The position numbers and the translations under genes are program-made. 64,000 nt of DNA from Anopheles merus (Eukaryota; Arthropoda; Insecta; Diptera; Culicidae): NCBI RefSeq assembly GCF_017562075.2, contig NC_054082.1:21522927-21586926 (forward strand), written 5' to 3'. Under the pieces are notes generated by a model that was given only the letters and a program-made list of their open reading frames with translations, was not told where the DNA came from and searched no databases. Each line of letters opens with the position of its first letter. The first letter of the stretch is position 1. This document shows positions 47,901-61,582 of the stretch, piece after piece.

Positions 47901-50900
47901 CGTGCGTACAAGCTTTGCGGATTTAAGTAAACGGGTGAAATTTAGCGCCACTGTGCGATGTAGAAGAGAGCTGCCGAAGAAAAACTGTGTGCAGCTCTCT
48001 TTGTTTTGGTGGGGGGCTTTTTCGCTACGGCCTTGTGTCAAATCGCCAGTCGTTACAATTTGCAAACACCGGATCAGCTGTTTGCTGCGATGGGTGTACA
48101 TGCGCACTGCGGGCTAGTAAAGGGACAGACAAACAAGGATAACATTGAAAACGTGTGTTCGTTTTCTCTCGAAAATTGAGTAGAAATTCGCGATAAAAAC
48201 TAAAAAATAGCAACAAAATAATGTATGTACAAGGTGAAAGACAAAGTACAAAAAAGACTAGGAACTTCACATTGTGCAATGCAATGAAAAGTCGCTCACT
48301 GTGCACCTCGCTTCGTGTTCGGTGGCGTTACTCTTGTGTAACGCTTGCTCTCATCACTCATTTTAAAATAAGGCCATGCCCATAGTATAAAAAATAAGGT
48401 TTATTATTTTTTGCTGCTTTTTTGATGTTTTGAAGTGAATCAGAAAAAAAATATCTCAAATTTAAAAAAAAAATTTCAATTTATTCGGCATGTAACGCAT
48501 GTAACGCCACGAGTGATGCTGTAGAACTGTCCTACCCCCTGTAACCCCTTTAGGCAAAAACGGTGTAACGGTTTTCACGAGCTCGCGTATTTTCCGCGCT
48601 GGCGAGCGTTTTTGAAAGGCGTTATGATGGTTTTTGAGGGTTCAAGATTATTTCGCTCACCGACATGTGGACCGAGATCGATCGACCGAAAAGATGGGCG
48701 TTCAATGCGTTATTTTTCGGTTGCCAGTTTTTTCGTTACAGTGGTATTTTGGTGTGTCTGGCAGCGGCCCGAGACGAGCACTGTAGGCGAGCAAAGGAAG
48801 GGTAGAGAAAATGAGTGAGATGCAGCGATATGTATTCGAACGTCAAAAACCCTCGCCATGTTGTACGGGTAACATCTGCCAAAATCAATGTTTTGGAAAA
48901 AGCCACAGTCGAAGCAGTAGCGAAAAAATAGTCACTTTTTCCCCCAAAAATGGGAGTTGTGAAATGTGTCGAAGTCAGTTCCTAAAGAGCACAGTTCCAT
49001 TCCATCGCGATACGTGTGCGGCAGCGTGCACGGTGCAGTGAAGGTGGTGAAAATTCAGCAAACTGTGTGCATCGTGTCACCATCATCACCCATCACAGGC
49101 AGGCAGAACAAGCTAAAGCCGACGAAGAAGAAGAAGCGCACGCATTTTTTCTACCTCCAGCCCGTGTGCGCGTGTGTGTGTGTGTGTGCTGGAGCTGTGG
49201 CAGAGTGTTGCTAAAATCAGCTGGAGTTTGGTGAAAATTATGTTGCAAGGGTAGTGAAACCAGTAAGTGCAGTAGGACGAGGGAGTTTGCTTGTTATTTT
49301 GCATGTTTTCCAAAGCGCTGTCCTTTCCCGGTGGCTGTCGGTGGGGTGGGCCCGAGCGCAGTGCGTTTTCTCCACTATCTTTAGCTGGTGACCCATTTCC
49401 GGATGATATCATTTTTTTGTTCTTTTTTTTTAATCGCATACCAGCCGTTCACTGCTTTGCTCTGATTGACCAGCCCGTGAAGAAGCTAGAGAAAAAAGCT
49501 AGGAGAAGCAAAAATATTGTGTGGGCGCAGAACCACAAGTGTCAATGTGTGTGTGTGTGTGTCCAGGGGGGGGGGGGTCCACGATTGCGTTGTTCATTTC
49601 GTTCCGCAGTTGCTTGTGATATGAAATTCGGGGGCAGCAATGCCTGCACGATTGATCCATCATGTGTGGGGTGCTCTATGTGCGTCGTTGCCGTGACGAA
49701 ATACTGGATTGCTGTGTTTTCAGTTAGTTCGATTGTTTCCATGCGCCAGTCCAGAAAGGTTTAGCAACAATTCGTTCCACCGCTTTGTCAGAATGGTCTG
49801 AGGAGGATGAAGGGAGGGTGAAGGCACTGGACTGGACGGGTACTGGACTGGACGTATTTGGGCAGCAAAGTGTTGAGGGAGGAGGGTCTAAGAACGGATC
49901 CAAACGCGTAGGTGGTATTAAAAGAGAGTTGAAGTTGAAGCGTTCGGTTGGTGTTTGCAAAGCGGAATAGAAAGAGGGGAGCAGAGAGGGTTCCGAAAGC
50001 GGGGGGGGGGGGCAAGGTTCCGGATGATACATGCGAACGTGTCACGGTCAATTGCAAAATGTTACAAGAACACGAACATAATACTAGCCATAAGCAATTG
50101 ATAGGTATTGCAAAAGAAGACCGAAGCAAAAGGGAATAGCTGCCGGGAGCCAGTTTTAAACAAAGTTTATTAAACAATTTTTTTATCAAAAATGCTTCTT
50201 TTCAGCGTGAAAAAATATATTTCCGTGTAGCCGTTGAAAAGCTCGAACGCGGAAAGGTTTCCATTCACATTTCCTGAATGCGAAATTTCCCTCACCGCAC
50301 ACACGGTAGCAGCGCGTTACCGATCGATGCAACCATTGGTTCGCATAAATTAAATGCGCCTTCGCCAAACCGGTGAATTATTAGTTCGGCAACTGTTTTG
50401 CCCGTTCGAACGCACAGTCAGCCAGTCGGTCACATCGCATCCTCGACCACCCTTCGCCGGGCTCGCCGGGTGGTTGCTTTCCATTTGCCAAAAAGAAGGA
50501 AGATTTCACTTTTATGGGTGGCCTCCGTCGTCCCGCACTTTTTTTCCCTCCAGGCCCAGCTTCTGCAAAGACACGCGCACTGAACCGGCGGCCACCGACC
50601 GACCGACCGACCGGCGTCAGTCTGCTTTTATGGGCCGTTTGGCAGACAGCGACAGCGAAGAGTGGCTACACAGCAAAGATAACTATTAAAGCGACTCTCT
50701 TTACGCGGCATCCAGCACAGCACTGTCTGTACGGAAATGTCGCTTTGATGCCGGCTTGTTTGGTGCCGGCTGAAGGAAAGGGATGCTGTGGCACCGGAGC
50801 CGGTAGTTTGACCCCCCCCCCCCCCCCCCCCCCCTTCCCGCAGAGGAGAGTTTGTTCCTGCTATCGGTGGCGTGTTTAGCGATTGTTAACCTCAAGTCGA

Positions 50901-53606
50901 GCGGCCTTAGAAGCAAAACGAACTTTCGTGTTCGCGCAACGTTAGTGAGGGCCATTAGTAAGAAATATGCTTATCGTTTTTGGTTAATTTGGTAGTTGTA
51001 TTTGATGTACAGGCGGGGGCAGTACAAACAGTCAGGGCCGTTTCATTAGGTGTTTAGTTAGTTTAGTATGCTCACAAGCAGAGGCAGAAATGGTTGTTAA
51101 TGTAAGCACTGTGAAAATGGCTTTTACGTGACCTTAAAGGGATCCACAGGTGTACAATAACTCTGAAACGAAGAAACTATTCCAGCATACGACAAAAATG
51201 CTGCTTTCATTCGATAACAAACGCCTTTTCGGCGAGCATATAAATTCCTGGGAAACACATTTTGATTTATCCTGTGGAATGTTAATGTCGTTAAATATCA
51301 TACCAAACAGCTAAACCCTCCCTTCGAACCCCCGGATCATTATTAATAACACGATCCGTACCGTGCGGGCGTTAACACGCGCTCTGTTACACAATAGAAA
51401 AAAAATAGGGACGATGATTATGATAGCTTTCCTACGCTTTACGCACTAACATGAAGAGCAAACAGTGCTCCGAATGCACCGATTGCCGCCGAAGGGCAGG
51501 AGTAAGGCTGTGAAGGTATAACAAAAAAACAAAAAAGGCCACTATGACGAAACGGTCGGGTCGCACAGTCCCTGAGTGAAGCCAAAAGCACCGCGAGAGG
51601 ATCAGACGATTAAATGATAAAGCGAACGTGCAGGAGAACAGAAGAAGGAAAAATCCCTACCCAAAGCTTTATTGGGTCGATGGCTTCGCTATGAAGAGAG
51701 AGAGAGAGTGAGAGCGGGAGGAAAAAAACAAGGAATGCTCCAGCATACTTCAACCTTTCCCCGGGTCGCGCAAAACAGTCGCTAAAGATGCACAGCATAA
51801 GCATGGACTTCTCCTTCTGTGCTCGCACGTTTCGCTTTCGGATGTTCTCGCTCTCGGGTGCGCGCGAGCGAGCGAACGAACGTACCGAAGGCTTCGCCTG
51901 CTCAAAAGCTGTAAGCTGCCCAACGCCCCGAAGCACAATGTGTAGCACACCGACGGAACCGGTAATAAATGCATCGTGGTCAATTTTTCCCGGCTGCCGG
52001 GGCCAGCGCGCGCGTTGCCAGGCTTTACAGTTCTGCCTTTCAGTCTGCCCCGGAACGGTGTCGCGTGACGAACGCAACTCTTCTTTCGCCTTGCGCTGCC
52101 TGTACACGGTTGTCCTTCGGATCGCATTTTTTTCTTCGGTTGTTTCCTTTTTTTCTTCTTTTTGTTGGTTCAGTGTTTCTTCCGGGTTGTTCAACCAAAA
52201 TCTTAACTAAAAAAACCGCGCTACGACGGACAAAAGCGGCAACGGGATCAATAGTTGGAACTCGCGTCTTTTTTTTTGTCTTGCGAAATGGGCTGACCGA
52301 CCTGAAGCCAGCCTGTTTGAAATCTTGTGTGCAACCTCATCTCCCCGTGAACCTGCCCTGTAGCAGAAAGGTTGCCGAGTTGGTGCTGTGTGCAAAAGCT
52401 AAAATAAAACTCGAAGCGCGCTCTAGATTGGTGCTCTGCAAGTTTTCAAAAAGTGCAAATAAAAAAAGAGGTCAAACGTAAACAAAAAGCACCGCGCGCC
52501 GTACGCCGTGATCATTCGTAGCGTGATCTTTTGACCGCGCGATCGTGCAGCATGTGCCCGTCCACGTGTTCTCATTTCTCGGCAGCATCTCGAAATCGCA
52601 AATAATCGTTTCCACAACGGGGACGGATTGATCATGAACTCCACCACCACACTGTAAAAGTCATACCGTGTCCGCTATTTTGGCATTTTTTGTGCTGGCA
52701 TAAGCGATTTGCCAAACGGTTCGAGTTGTAGTTCACACCACATGTGGTGCTGGCAGCAAAAACAAAATGGGGCACATCGAAAATCTGTCGCTATTTCGGT
52801 AAATAAAACAACTGCGTGCTCACAAATGTATCGTAAACAAATGAAGTTAATCGTATAAATGGAATTATAGGCCGTGGGGGACCTAAAAAATGGAATCGCT
52901 CACTGCTCATGGTCATGGTCATCAACACATATCGGCTTGTGGCACCTTTGCCCGGTACTAGGCGATGCAATTTGATCCGTTTGTTTGTAACCACTGTTAT
53001 CTATCCCTCCCTCAAGCCGTAAAGACATTTTCTATTGTAACATAAGGTGTTTCAAACAGTCATGTAATTTAATAGCATCACGCCAAGCGATCGTTCAATC
53101 TGGTTCTGGCTGCAATAAAGATTTGAAGCGTGAGATGAGATCATGCGCAGAGGAATGATTCCGTCCAGAAGTTCGGCTTGTCGAACACATGGTAGCGCAA
53201 TATAAGGAAAGTTGCTGGACATTAAACTCCTTATAAGGCTTCCGTGAAACACGCCAACTGACCAATCAACTAGCGCTTGTGTATGTGTGCGCGCGCGTCA
53301 GCAACATTGGTGGGAAACGGAAAACAATATTACATCCAATCGAATAACGTTAGATATAAATTGTTTCACCTGCCTGTTCTATGTCTAGAACGAGCTATAT
53401 TGTTGGAATACGAATTGTTTAAAGCCAGCATGGAATAGTTTGTTTAATACAATTGCTTCCCCTTTTCTTTCTTTGGCAGCTATATTCGCGACGCGGCGAC
53501 ACAGTCGTTAAAACACTTCCCGCAGCTTCACCCGTTCGACAGCAGCAGCCCCGACGGCGCCGAGGCGCAGGAAGAGGAGGAAGTGGAGGCGGAACTAAGC
53601 GCCAGA
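47901..53606. other. Non-coding region: ChaC promoter, then HEATR5B 5' territory
   Basis: No supportable coding gene. A TGTCA pentamer lies at 48036-48040 upstream of ChaC. GTAACG/CGTTAC motifs cluster at 48326-48575. On the plus strand a strong acceptor (CTTTGGCAG, ending 53480) precedes the HEATR5B start, so a 5' UTR exon lies upstream. One candidate donor (CCA then GTAAGT) starts at 49263. Homopolymer G and C tracts (49565-49577, 50001-50013 and 50812-50834) and microsatellites are frequent. Confidence 0.45.
50812..50834. repeat. Poly(C) tract, 23 nt
   Basis: Uninterrupted run of C, the longest homopolymer noticed in the window. Confidence 0.95.
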
Positions 53607-56600
53607 ATGGAGCTGTCCCACAGTCTCACGCTGAACGAGGCCGCCCTCAGCCAGCTGCCGGAGCAGAAGCGGCCCGTATTCATCTTCGAATGGTTGCGCT
53701 TCCTGGACAAGGTGCTGGTCGCGGCCCAAAAGTCCGACATCAAGGGCTGCCAGAAGAAGCTGGTCGAGCAGCTGACGCAACACATCCAGGGGGCGCCGGG
53801 GCCGCCCACGCGCAAGCTGATCGCCCGCTGCCTGGCCACCCTCTTCTCGGTCGGCGACACGTTTCTGCTGTTCGAAACGGTCAACAAGTGCAATGACATA
53901 CTGAAAAACAAGGACGATTCGCCGAGCTACCTGCCGACCCGGCTGGCCGCGATCTGCGTGGTCGGCTGCATGTACGAGAAGCTCGGCCGCATGATGGGCC
54001 GCTCGTACGAGGAGACGGTCCAGATCCTGCTCAAGTCGCTCAAGAACGCCGAATCGCAGTCGCGCATCGAGATCATGATGACGCTGGAGAAGGTGTGCGC
54101 CGGCATGGGCTCGGCCATCGCGAACGTGCACAAGGACATCTACAAGGCGGTGCGGTACTGTTTGACCGATCGCGTGATGGCGGTGCGGGTGGCCGCCTCC
54201 AACTGTCTGCTGGAGATGACCGGGCACGCCCCGTTCCTGTACACGACCGAGCTGGAAAGCTTGGCCTCGCTGTGCTTCCGCGCGTTCGACGGCTGCAACT
54301 ACGAGGTGCGGTGCGCGGTGGCCCGGCTGCTCGGCACACTGATCGCCTGCACGCAGAACGGCAGTCTGCGCAACTTTAGCAGCATGACGGCGTCGGCCTC
54401 GAGCACGAAATCGCTCCGGCCGGTGTCGCTGGACGAGGCGCTCGGCGTGCTGATGGCGGGCTTTCTGCGCGGCGGCGTCTCCTTCCTGAAGGGCACGGGC
54501 GAAATCATCAAGGGCAGCTCGGGCGTGAACCGGGAGGTGCGCGTCGGCGTCACCCACGCGTACGTCGTGTTCGTGCAGACGATGGGCGGGCTGTGGCTGG
54601 AGCGCAACCTGCAGCCGTTCCTGGTGCACGTGCTCGATCTGGTGGCCAACCCGAAGGCTGCCTCGTCCCACGTCGATGCGGTGTACTCGCGCAAGTGCAT
54701 CAACTTCATACTGCGCTCCGTCATCGGCAAGATGCTGGGCGAGAAGGCGCAATCGTCCGCCTGCAAGGAGCTGATACACCTGATCGCGAAGCAGATGAAC
54801 TCGATCGACTTCAATCCGGAGAACGCGAAAGACTCCAACCAGGAGACGCTATTTAGCCAGCATCTGCTCGTGTGCGCGCTGCAGGAGCTGGGCAGCCTGG
54901 TGCTGCTGCTCGGCACCACCGCGCAGAACCTGCTCGCCGACCAGTCGCTCAACTTCATCGACGCTATCTGTGCCGTGCTGATCCATCCGTGTATGGCGGC
55001 CCGGCTAGCGGCCGCCTGGTGTTTGCGGTGCGTCTGCGTTGCCGTGCCGGGGCAGATCACGCCGCTCATTGATCGGTTTATCGACGCGATCGAGAAGATG
55101 CGCACCTCGCCGGACGCCATTTCCGGGTACAGTGGAGCGCTGGCGGCCGTGCTCGGTGGCGTACGGTACTCACCGCTTGGGATACCGCACACGCGCGGAA
55201 AAATCATCTTCAACACCGCCGAAGAGCTGCTGCGTACGGCAAGCCAGAACAGCCGGCTGTCGCTCAATAGAACGCAGGCCGGCTGGCTGCTGATCGGAGC
55301 CATCATGACGCTGGGGGTGCCGGTGGTAAAGGGTCTGCTACCCCGGATGCTGCTGCTCTGGAGGAACGCATTTCCCCGCTCGACCAAGGAGCTGGAATCG
55401 GAGAAGGCACGCGGGGACGCCTTCACCTGGCAGGTGACGCTCGAGGGCCGGGCCGGGGCGCTGTCCGTGATGCACAGCTTCCTGCTGCACTGTCCCGAGC
55501 TCGTGACGGACGATATTACGCGCCGGCTGCTGACACCGATCGAGAGCGCTTTGGCGATGCTGATCAAGTGAGTTACCTGCTGTCCGAAAAGTATAGTTGG
55601 ATTGTGTTGTTGAATACGCGTTTTTTGTTTATTGCAGCATAACGTCCGTGCTGAAAAACTACGGTCAGCATCTGAAAGCACCGACGGCGATGGTACGCCT
55701 GAGGCTGTACGAAACGTTATCGCTGCTGCCCGCGAACGCGCTGGAATCGTCGTACACGCACCTGCTGCGCATGCTGGTGTCGGAGTTTACGCTGACGGAG
55801 AATCCGGCCAACACGACCACCTCCTTCCTGCGGCAGATGTGCCATGGGGATGACTCGATCATACTGGGGACCTGGCTGCAGGACACCGACCATCGCACGA
55901 TCGAAGATCAGGTGAGCTTTGCGCGCGGCGACGGCGAAGGTGACGGTTGTATCGTCCCCGGGCTTGCGGATAAACGGCTTAACCGGCCGTTTATTGAAGC
56001 CGCCCGTGGGATCGTGGGTGTGTGATAGCATCGCAACGGTGGAGTAGCGTTATCACAACCGATTCAATGGGAGGGTGCAACATGTTAAACAAACGAGTAA
56101 ACTTAAATGTTTTCTTCCCTCTTCCTATCTTACCCCCACACCCTACTTGCGATCCCTTACTCTTACTTTTGTCATCCGTTGTGTGTATGTGTACTCTTAT
56201 TTTATTTTTGTGCGGTACAAATGCGCGATGGCACTCCAACCTAAACCGTACACATCCCGCCCCAATATATAGATGGAACCGAACCGTAAGGCTGACGGTG
56301 ACTATGTAAGTGCGACCATTTCTAGTGCCTCTAGTCCCCTGTGACTTTCGCTTGCCCCAAAACGTTTGCCATCTTTTTTAATGCGTACCTTTTTACAGTG
56401 CACAATTCCAATTCGGTCTCCCGAAGACGGGACTGCCGCTCGTTTTGTTTTGTGTTTTTGTTTTCCTGAACTCCTGCGCTATATGCATCCATCACATCCA
56501 TTTGCCCTTTTTTTCTCATTCGCTGTCCATGCCATTCGTTCGCCTTGTCACTGTTTGTGTTGATCAACTCGTACTTAGTTGCCCTTCATTATTATGCTGT

Positions 56601-59600
56601 ACAATACGGCCCAGTTGCTGCAAAGAAGCATCTATTTTGATTTTGTTTTTTGGTTTCTGCCCAACACAACCGTTTCATTTCTGCTAAAACCATTTTTTAA
56701 TGCTTTTTATAATGAACTTATGCACCTTCCTGCACCTCAAAAGTGCCACGGGCAAACCTCAGTCGCAAACCAGTGTTGCAACAGTACGTTGAATTGGAAC
56801 CTTATTACTTCACCATTGAATCACCATTACGATCATACAGCTTGTACAAACTGTTTAGCTTATTATGTTTTTACCTCTGTAGAGTGTGTGTGTTTTGTGT
56901 GCGTGTGTGTGGTAGTGTACGTGCTTCACTCACAGGCAAACGAAACGATCCCTGGCACAATACGCCCTCCCAGCGGAAACGCGCAATTAATATCCTGTTT
57001 TCTGTGTGTGTGTGTGTTTTTCCAGCTCCAACCAAACAGTGCCGCCGGTTCGGGTGCCCTGGAACACGATGCCTGCTGCCTGTACCGTGGCATCGCTGCC
57101 GGTGAGCAGTGCCCGGGCCCGCTGCCGCTCGGCGTCGCCGTGATCGACATGTCCGTCATACTGTTCGGGCTAATCTTCCCCAAGGTGGCGAACAAGCATC
57201 GGCTCCAGATGCTGGAGCACTTTGGCGAGTGCATCAAGCACGCGAAAAGCTCGCGCCAGGAAGCGGTCCAGATGAACATCTTCACCGCCCTGCTCAGCGG
57301 GCTGAAGGGTTTGACCGAGACGAAGTCAGCGATCGGGCAGGACGATGTGCGCAAGAGCGCAACGAACCTGATCATCGGCGCGCTGACGAGCGCCAATCCG
57401 ATACTGCGCTGTGCGGCGGGAGAGGCGCTCGGCCGCATCGCCCAGGTGGTGGGCGATTCGCGCGTAACGGCCGAGCTGGCCCAAACCAGCTTCGATCGGT
57501 TGAAGTCGGCCCGGGACGTGGTGACGCGCACGGGCCATTCGTTGGCCCTCGGGTGCCTCCATCGGTACGTCGGCGGGATGGGCTCGTCGCAGCATCTGAA
57601 CACGAGCGTGTCGATACTGCTGGCGCTCGCCCAGGACGGCAGCTCGCCGGTCGTACAGGTGTGGTCACTTTACGCACTGTCGCTGATAGCCGATTCCGGC
57701 GGTCCGATGTTCCGCGGGTACGTTGAGCCGTCGCTTTCGCTCGCGCTCAAGCTGCTCCTGACCGTGCCGCAATCGCACGTGGACGTGCACCAGTGCATAG
57801 GGCGTGTGCTGAGCGCCCTGATCACGACGATCGGGCCGGAGCTGCAGGGCGACGCGAACTCCGTTGCGACGGCGCGCTCGTCGTTCCTGTGCGCGGCCGC
57901 CATCATGCAGGCGCACTCGGACCCGCTGGTGCAGGCGGAGGCGACGGGCTGCCTGCAGCAGCTGCACCTGTTCGCGCCGCGCAACGTCAACCTGTCGACG
58001 CTCGTGCCGAACCTGTGCCAGAACCTGAGCAGCAACTATTTGATGCTGCGCAAGGCGGCCGTCTCCTGCCTGCGCCAGCTGACGACGCGCGAAGCGAAGG
58101 AGGTGTGCGAGCACGCGGCCAACCTGGTGAGCGACGAGGACCGGTACGCACTGTCGGATTACGGGCTGCCGGGCGTGCTGTTCGGCATGCTCGACACCGA
58201 AAGCGACAGCCAGATGGTGCGCAACATTCACGACACCATCACCTCGATGCTGCAGATACTGGCCGCGGAAAACCTGTCCCAGTGGTTGAGCATGTGCAAG
58301 AATGTGCTTACCGTCGCGTCGGATGCGTCGGTCGGCGCGGAAGGTACGCTGCCCGGTGCAGCGGGAGGAGGAGGCGGCGGGGCCGGTGGTGCTGGCGGTG
58401 GCGGTGGTGGTGGTGGTAGTGGGGCAGCCGGCAAGGATGGCGCTGCCGGGGACCACCGGGGCGAAGGGGACGATGGCGACGATGACGATGACGACGATGA
58501 CGATGACAATATGGAGTTCCATGCGGAGGACCACCAGGCAACGCACCCGGCGGTGCAGCCGCGCTGGCCGACCCGCGTGTTTGCGGCCGAGTGCGTGCGC
58601 AAGGTGATTGCGACGTGCGAGAATGCCAGCGCGAACCATTTCGATCTACTGGCGGCGAAGGAGATGCAGATGACCAAGTCGCGCGGCGACTTCCTGGTGC
58701 TGCATCTGTCCGACCTGATCCGGATGGCGTTCATGGCGGCGACGAGCGATTCGGACCAGCTGCGGCTGGAGGGCCTGAAGACGCTGCAGGAAATCATCGA
58801 CAAGTTTGCGCACGTGCCGGAGCCCGAATTTCCGGGCCACCTGCTGCTCGAGCAGTTCCAGGCGCAGGTCGGCGCGGCCCTTCGGCCCGCCTTCTCGCAG
58901 GACACGCCGTCCCACGTGACGGCGGCCGCGTGCGAGGTGTGCAGCGCGTGGATCGGGTCCGGTGTCGCGCGCGATCTGAACGATCTGCGGCGCGTCCATC
59001 AGCTGCTCGTGTCGAACCTGAGCAAGCTGAGCAGCCGCACCAACAGCACGCAGCTGTACAACGAAAGCATGGCCACGCTGGAGAAGCTGAGCATTCTGAA
59101 GGCCTGGGGCCAGGTGTACATTATGGCGATGGTGGGGCACGGGGCCGCCCCGGCCAGCCAGATGCTGAAGGCGCTCAGCTCGTCCGCCGGCACCCCTTCG
59201 CAGCTAGCTGGCGCGTCCGCCGCCCAGCCGAAAGAGTTCAGCCGGCTAGCGTTCGACGACGAGTTTGGCGATTTCGATAGTCGGGGCGAAAGTTTGCTCT
59301 CGCTAGTGCAGCCCGAGCTGGACAATCTGTCCAAGCATTGGCTGGCGGCGCTGAAAGATTACGCACTGCTGTCGCTGCCGGCGGAGTACGCGAGCCAGCT
59401 GCCCCACGACGGGGGAGCGTTCTACACGAACGACACGATGAATCTTTCCAAACCACACTATCTGAATTCGTGGCCATCGATCCTGTACGCGGCCGCCCTG
59501 TGGCTGAACGCGGAAGGATTCCGGCAGGGCGACGACGAGGGCCAGCTGTCCCGCGCCCAGGAAGAGGACAGGGCGAACGCGAACGATGTGCCGAGCGCGA

Positions 59601-61562
59601 AGGGGCAAACGGCGTCCGTCACGAACGGTGGCACCGCCGCCACTGCGATATCGCACGGTAGCCCGAGCGCGGACCGGTTCCACCTCATCTTTGGCATCTG
59701 CATGGAGGCGCTGTGCAGTACGCGCACGAACGAGAAGCTGGACAGTGTGATCGCCTGCCTGCAGTCGCTCTACACGGTGTTCGATTCGGCCTGGTCGCGC
59801 GAGATGCTAATGCAGAACAAAACGCTCCCCGTGGAGCTGTGCAACGTGCTGCATCGGTTGATACTGACGCGGGACAGCGTGCAGGTACAGTACCTGTGCA
59901 TTTCGATACTGAAGCAAACGATAGCGGCCGCCAACGAGTGTCTGGAGCGGGAGAAGGAGGCGGAGCGGCGAAAGAAGGTGGCACGCACCACCGCTACTGG
60001 CGGCGAGCCGGGCGAGCAAGTGGGTGAACGTAATGGTAACGACGAACCGGCGGAAGAGCCATCCCACGAGCTGGACTTCCTCGGCGAAGGCGGAGAAGAG
60101 GGCGAAATATTGCCCGGCAAGTCGCTAGTGTATGCGGTGCTGGAGGTCGTTCTGTGCCTGCTAGCGCGCCAGATACCGGGCATGAATCCGTCCCAGAGTA
60201 CGCGCGTGGCGAACGAGCAGCTGCAGCGCCAGCTGGCCCAGGCCCAGAACGGGCTGATCAAGCTCGGCGACGACAACTGTCTGCTGGTGGCGAACGCAAT
60301 CCAAAGCCTGAACGAGCTGCCGAAGCTGTGCTCGCCGCTCGGCGCCCTGTCCATCCTGCCCACCATCCTGTACCTAACGACGGGCGTCATCAAGGAGGTG
60401 GCGACCAAAGCCGTGCACGACGAGTCGCCGATCGCCAGCACGAACGTGGTGGTGCAGGCGGCGGTGCAGCTGCTGAAAACGCTCGCCACCGACCGGTACG
60501 GGCGTCACGAGCTGTCCGGCGAGGAGTGGTGCAAGCTGCTGCAGAGCGCCCTCGGCCGCCTGATCGATCTCACCAAGACGGGCTGCGAGGAGACGAAGAT
60601 GGACGAGGTGACGGTGATGCTGGCGATCGCGGTCTTTGTGCTGCACTCGCCGCCCGGTGTCGTGTCGGTGCTGAACCTGCAGTACCCGTGCATCAACCAC
60701 TTCCGGCAGTGCTTCCAGAGCGCCTCGCTGCCGGTGCGCCTGAAGTGTGTGCAGACGATGCGCTCGATCTTTGCGAACGGCGAGCTGCGGGTGTCCACGC
60801 CGTACATACACGCGCTCGCACCCCGGTTGATCGAGCAGCTGTACTCGGAGCAGGCGCGCAACCCAACCAACGAACACGAGCTGGCGCTGGTGCTGGAAGG
60901 TATAACGACGGTGGAGACGCTGATTGCGCTAGCGGAACCGCAGAATCGTAAGTATTGCCATTTGGGGTATGAGGTTTCTTTCTTGGGAAGCTTGGTGAGA
61001 GCTAGTTTTGTAAAACTGAATTACCACTAACTGAATTACTTACTTGCCCCGTTTCACGCATTCATTAGGAGAATTGATGCAAGGTAGTAATGGTGGTGGA
61101 ATAGGAGATAGTCGCCACACACATATGGAGTGCTTCTCCATTCGCATTATAATAGTCAAGTACTAATCCATCTTTCGCTTCCTTTTCGTAGGCATCCAGA
61201 TGCTCACCTTGCTCGTACCCATCCTCATCAACTACCTGGACGATCCAGAGGAACCGAAGCAGCTAGCGCCCCAGCAACAACAACGAACCAAATCGAAGTA
61301 CGTGACGGCACTGAACGATCACGCCATACAGTGGCTGATGAAGATCGGGCTAAAGTATCCGCAAGAGTTCAAAACGTTCATGGCACAAGCGCCCGACCTG
61401 CGCCGCAAGCTGGAAGCGGCCATCAAGCGCAACCAGATGAACGCCACGCTGCAGAAGAGCAAGAGCGAAGCGGCCAATGCGGCCGCCCGGAACAGTGCCG
61501 CCCAGCAGCAGAAACCGACGATACAGCTGAAGACGGATTTCAGCAATTTTAGCTTCGCATAG
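53607..61562 (+). CDS. Heatr5b: HEATR5B-like HEAT-repeat protein (AP-1/clathrin accessory)
   Basis: Four coding exons: 53607-55567, 55638-55911, 57026-60947 and 61192-61562. They sum to 6528 nt (2175 aa); human HEATR5B is about 2071. The start MELSHSLTLNEAAL matches the vertebrate N terminus. Long stretches are shared across the protein, for example RPVFIFEWLRFLDKVLVAA, GYVEPSLSLALKLLLTVP, DLIRMAFMAATSDS and AALKDYALLSLPAEYASQLP; the C-terminal SIQLKTNF-type ending is also kept (IQLKTDFSNF). HEAT repeats make up nearly the whole protein. Known role: a cytosolic partner of AP-1 and aftiphilin in endosome-TGN transport. A Gly-rich then Asp-rich insert lies at residues about 1188-1245. Introns are 70, 1114 and 244 nt. 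Frames running through intron 2 are not exons. Confidence 0.94.
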
Positions 61563-61582
61563 AGAGAGAGAGAGAGAGAGAG
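61561..61582. repeat. (AG)n microsatellite overlapping the HEATR5B stop codon
   Basis: The stop codon TAG (61560-61562) is the first part of an AG run of about 22 nt. Confidence 0.9.

Noticed and set aside
54299..55681. 460-aa minus-strand frame opposite HEATR5B, plus others at 53595-54779 and 57665-58639
   Set aside because: Shadows of a coding sequence whose protein aligns end to end with HEATR5B; no family resemblance in the shadows.
56579..57025. Extension of the HEATR5B frame upstream through intron 2
   Set aside because: The segment lies in a 1.1-kb intron with a clear donor (55912) and acceptor (57025). Human HEATR5B has DQLQPNSA directly across the junction, matching exon 2 to exon 3.
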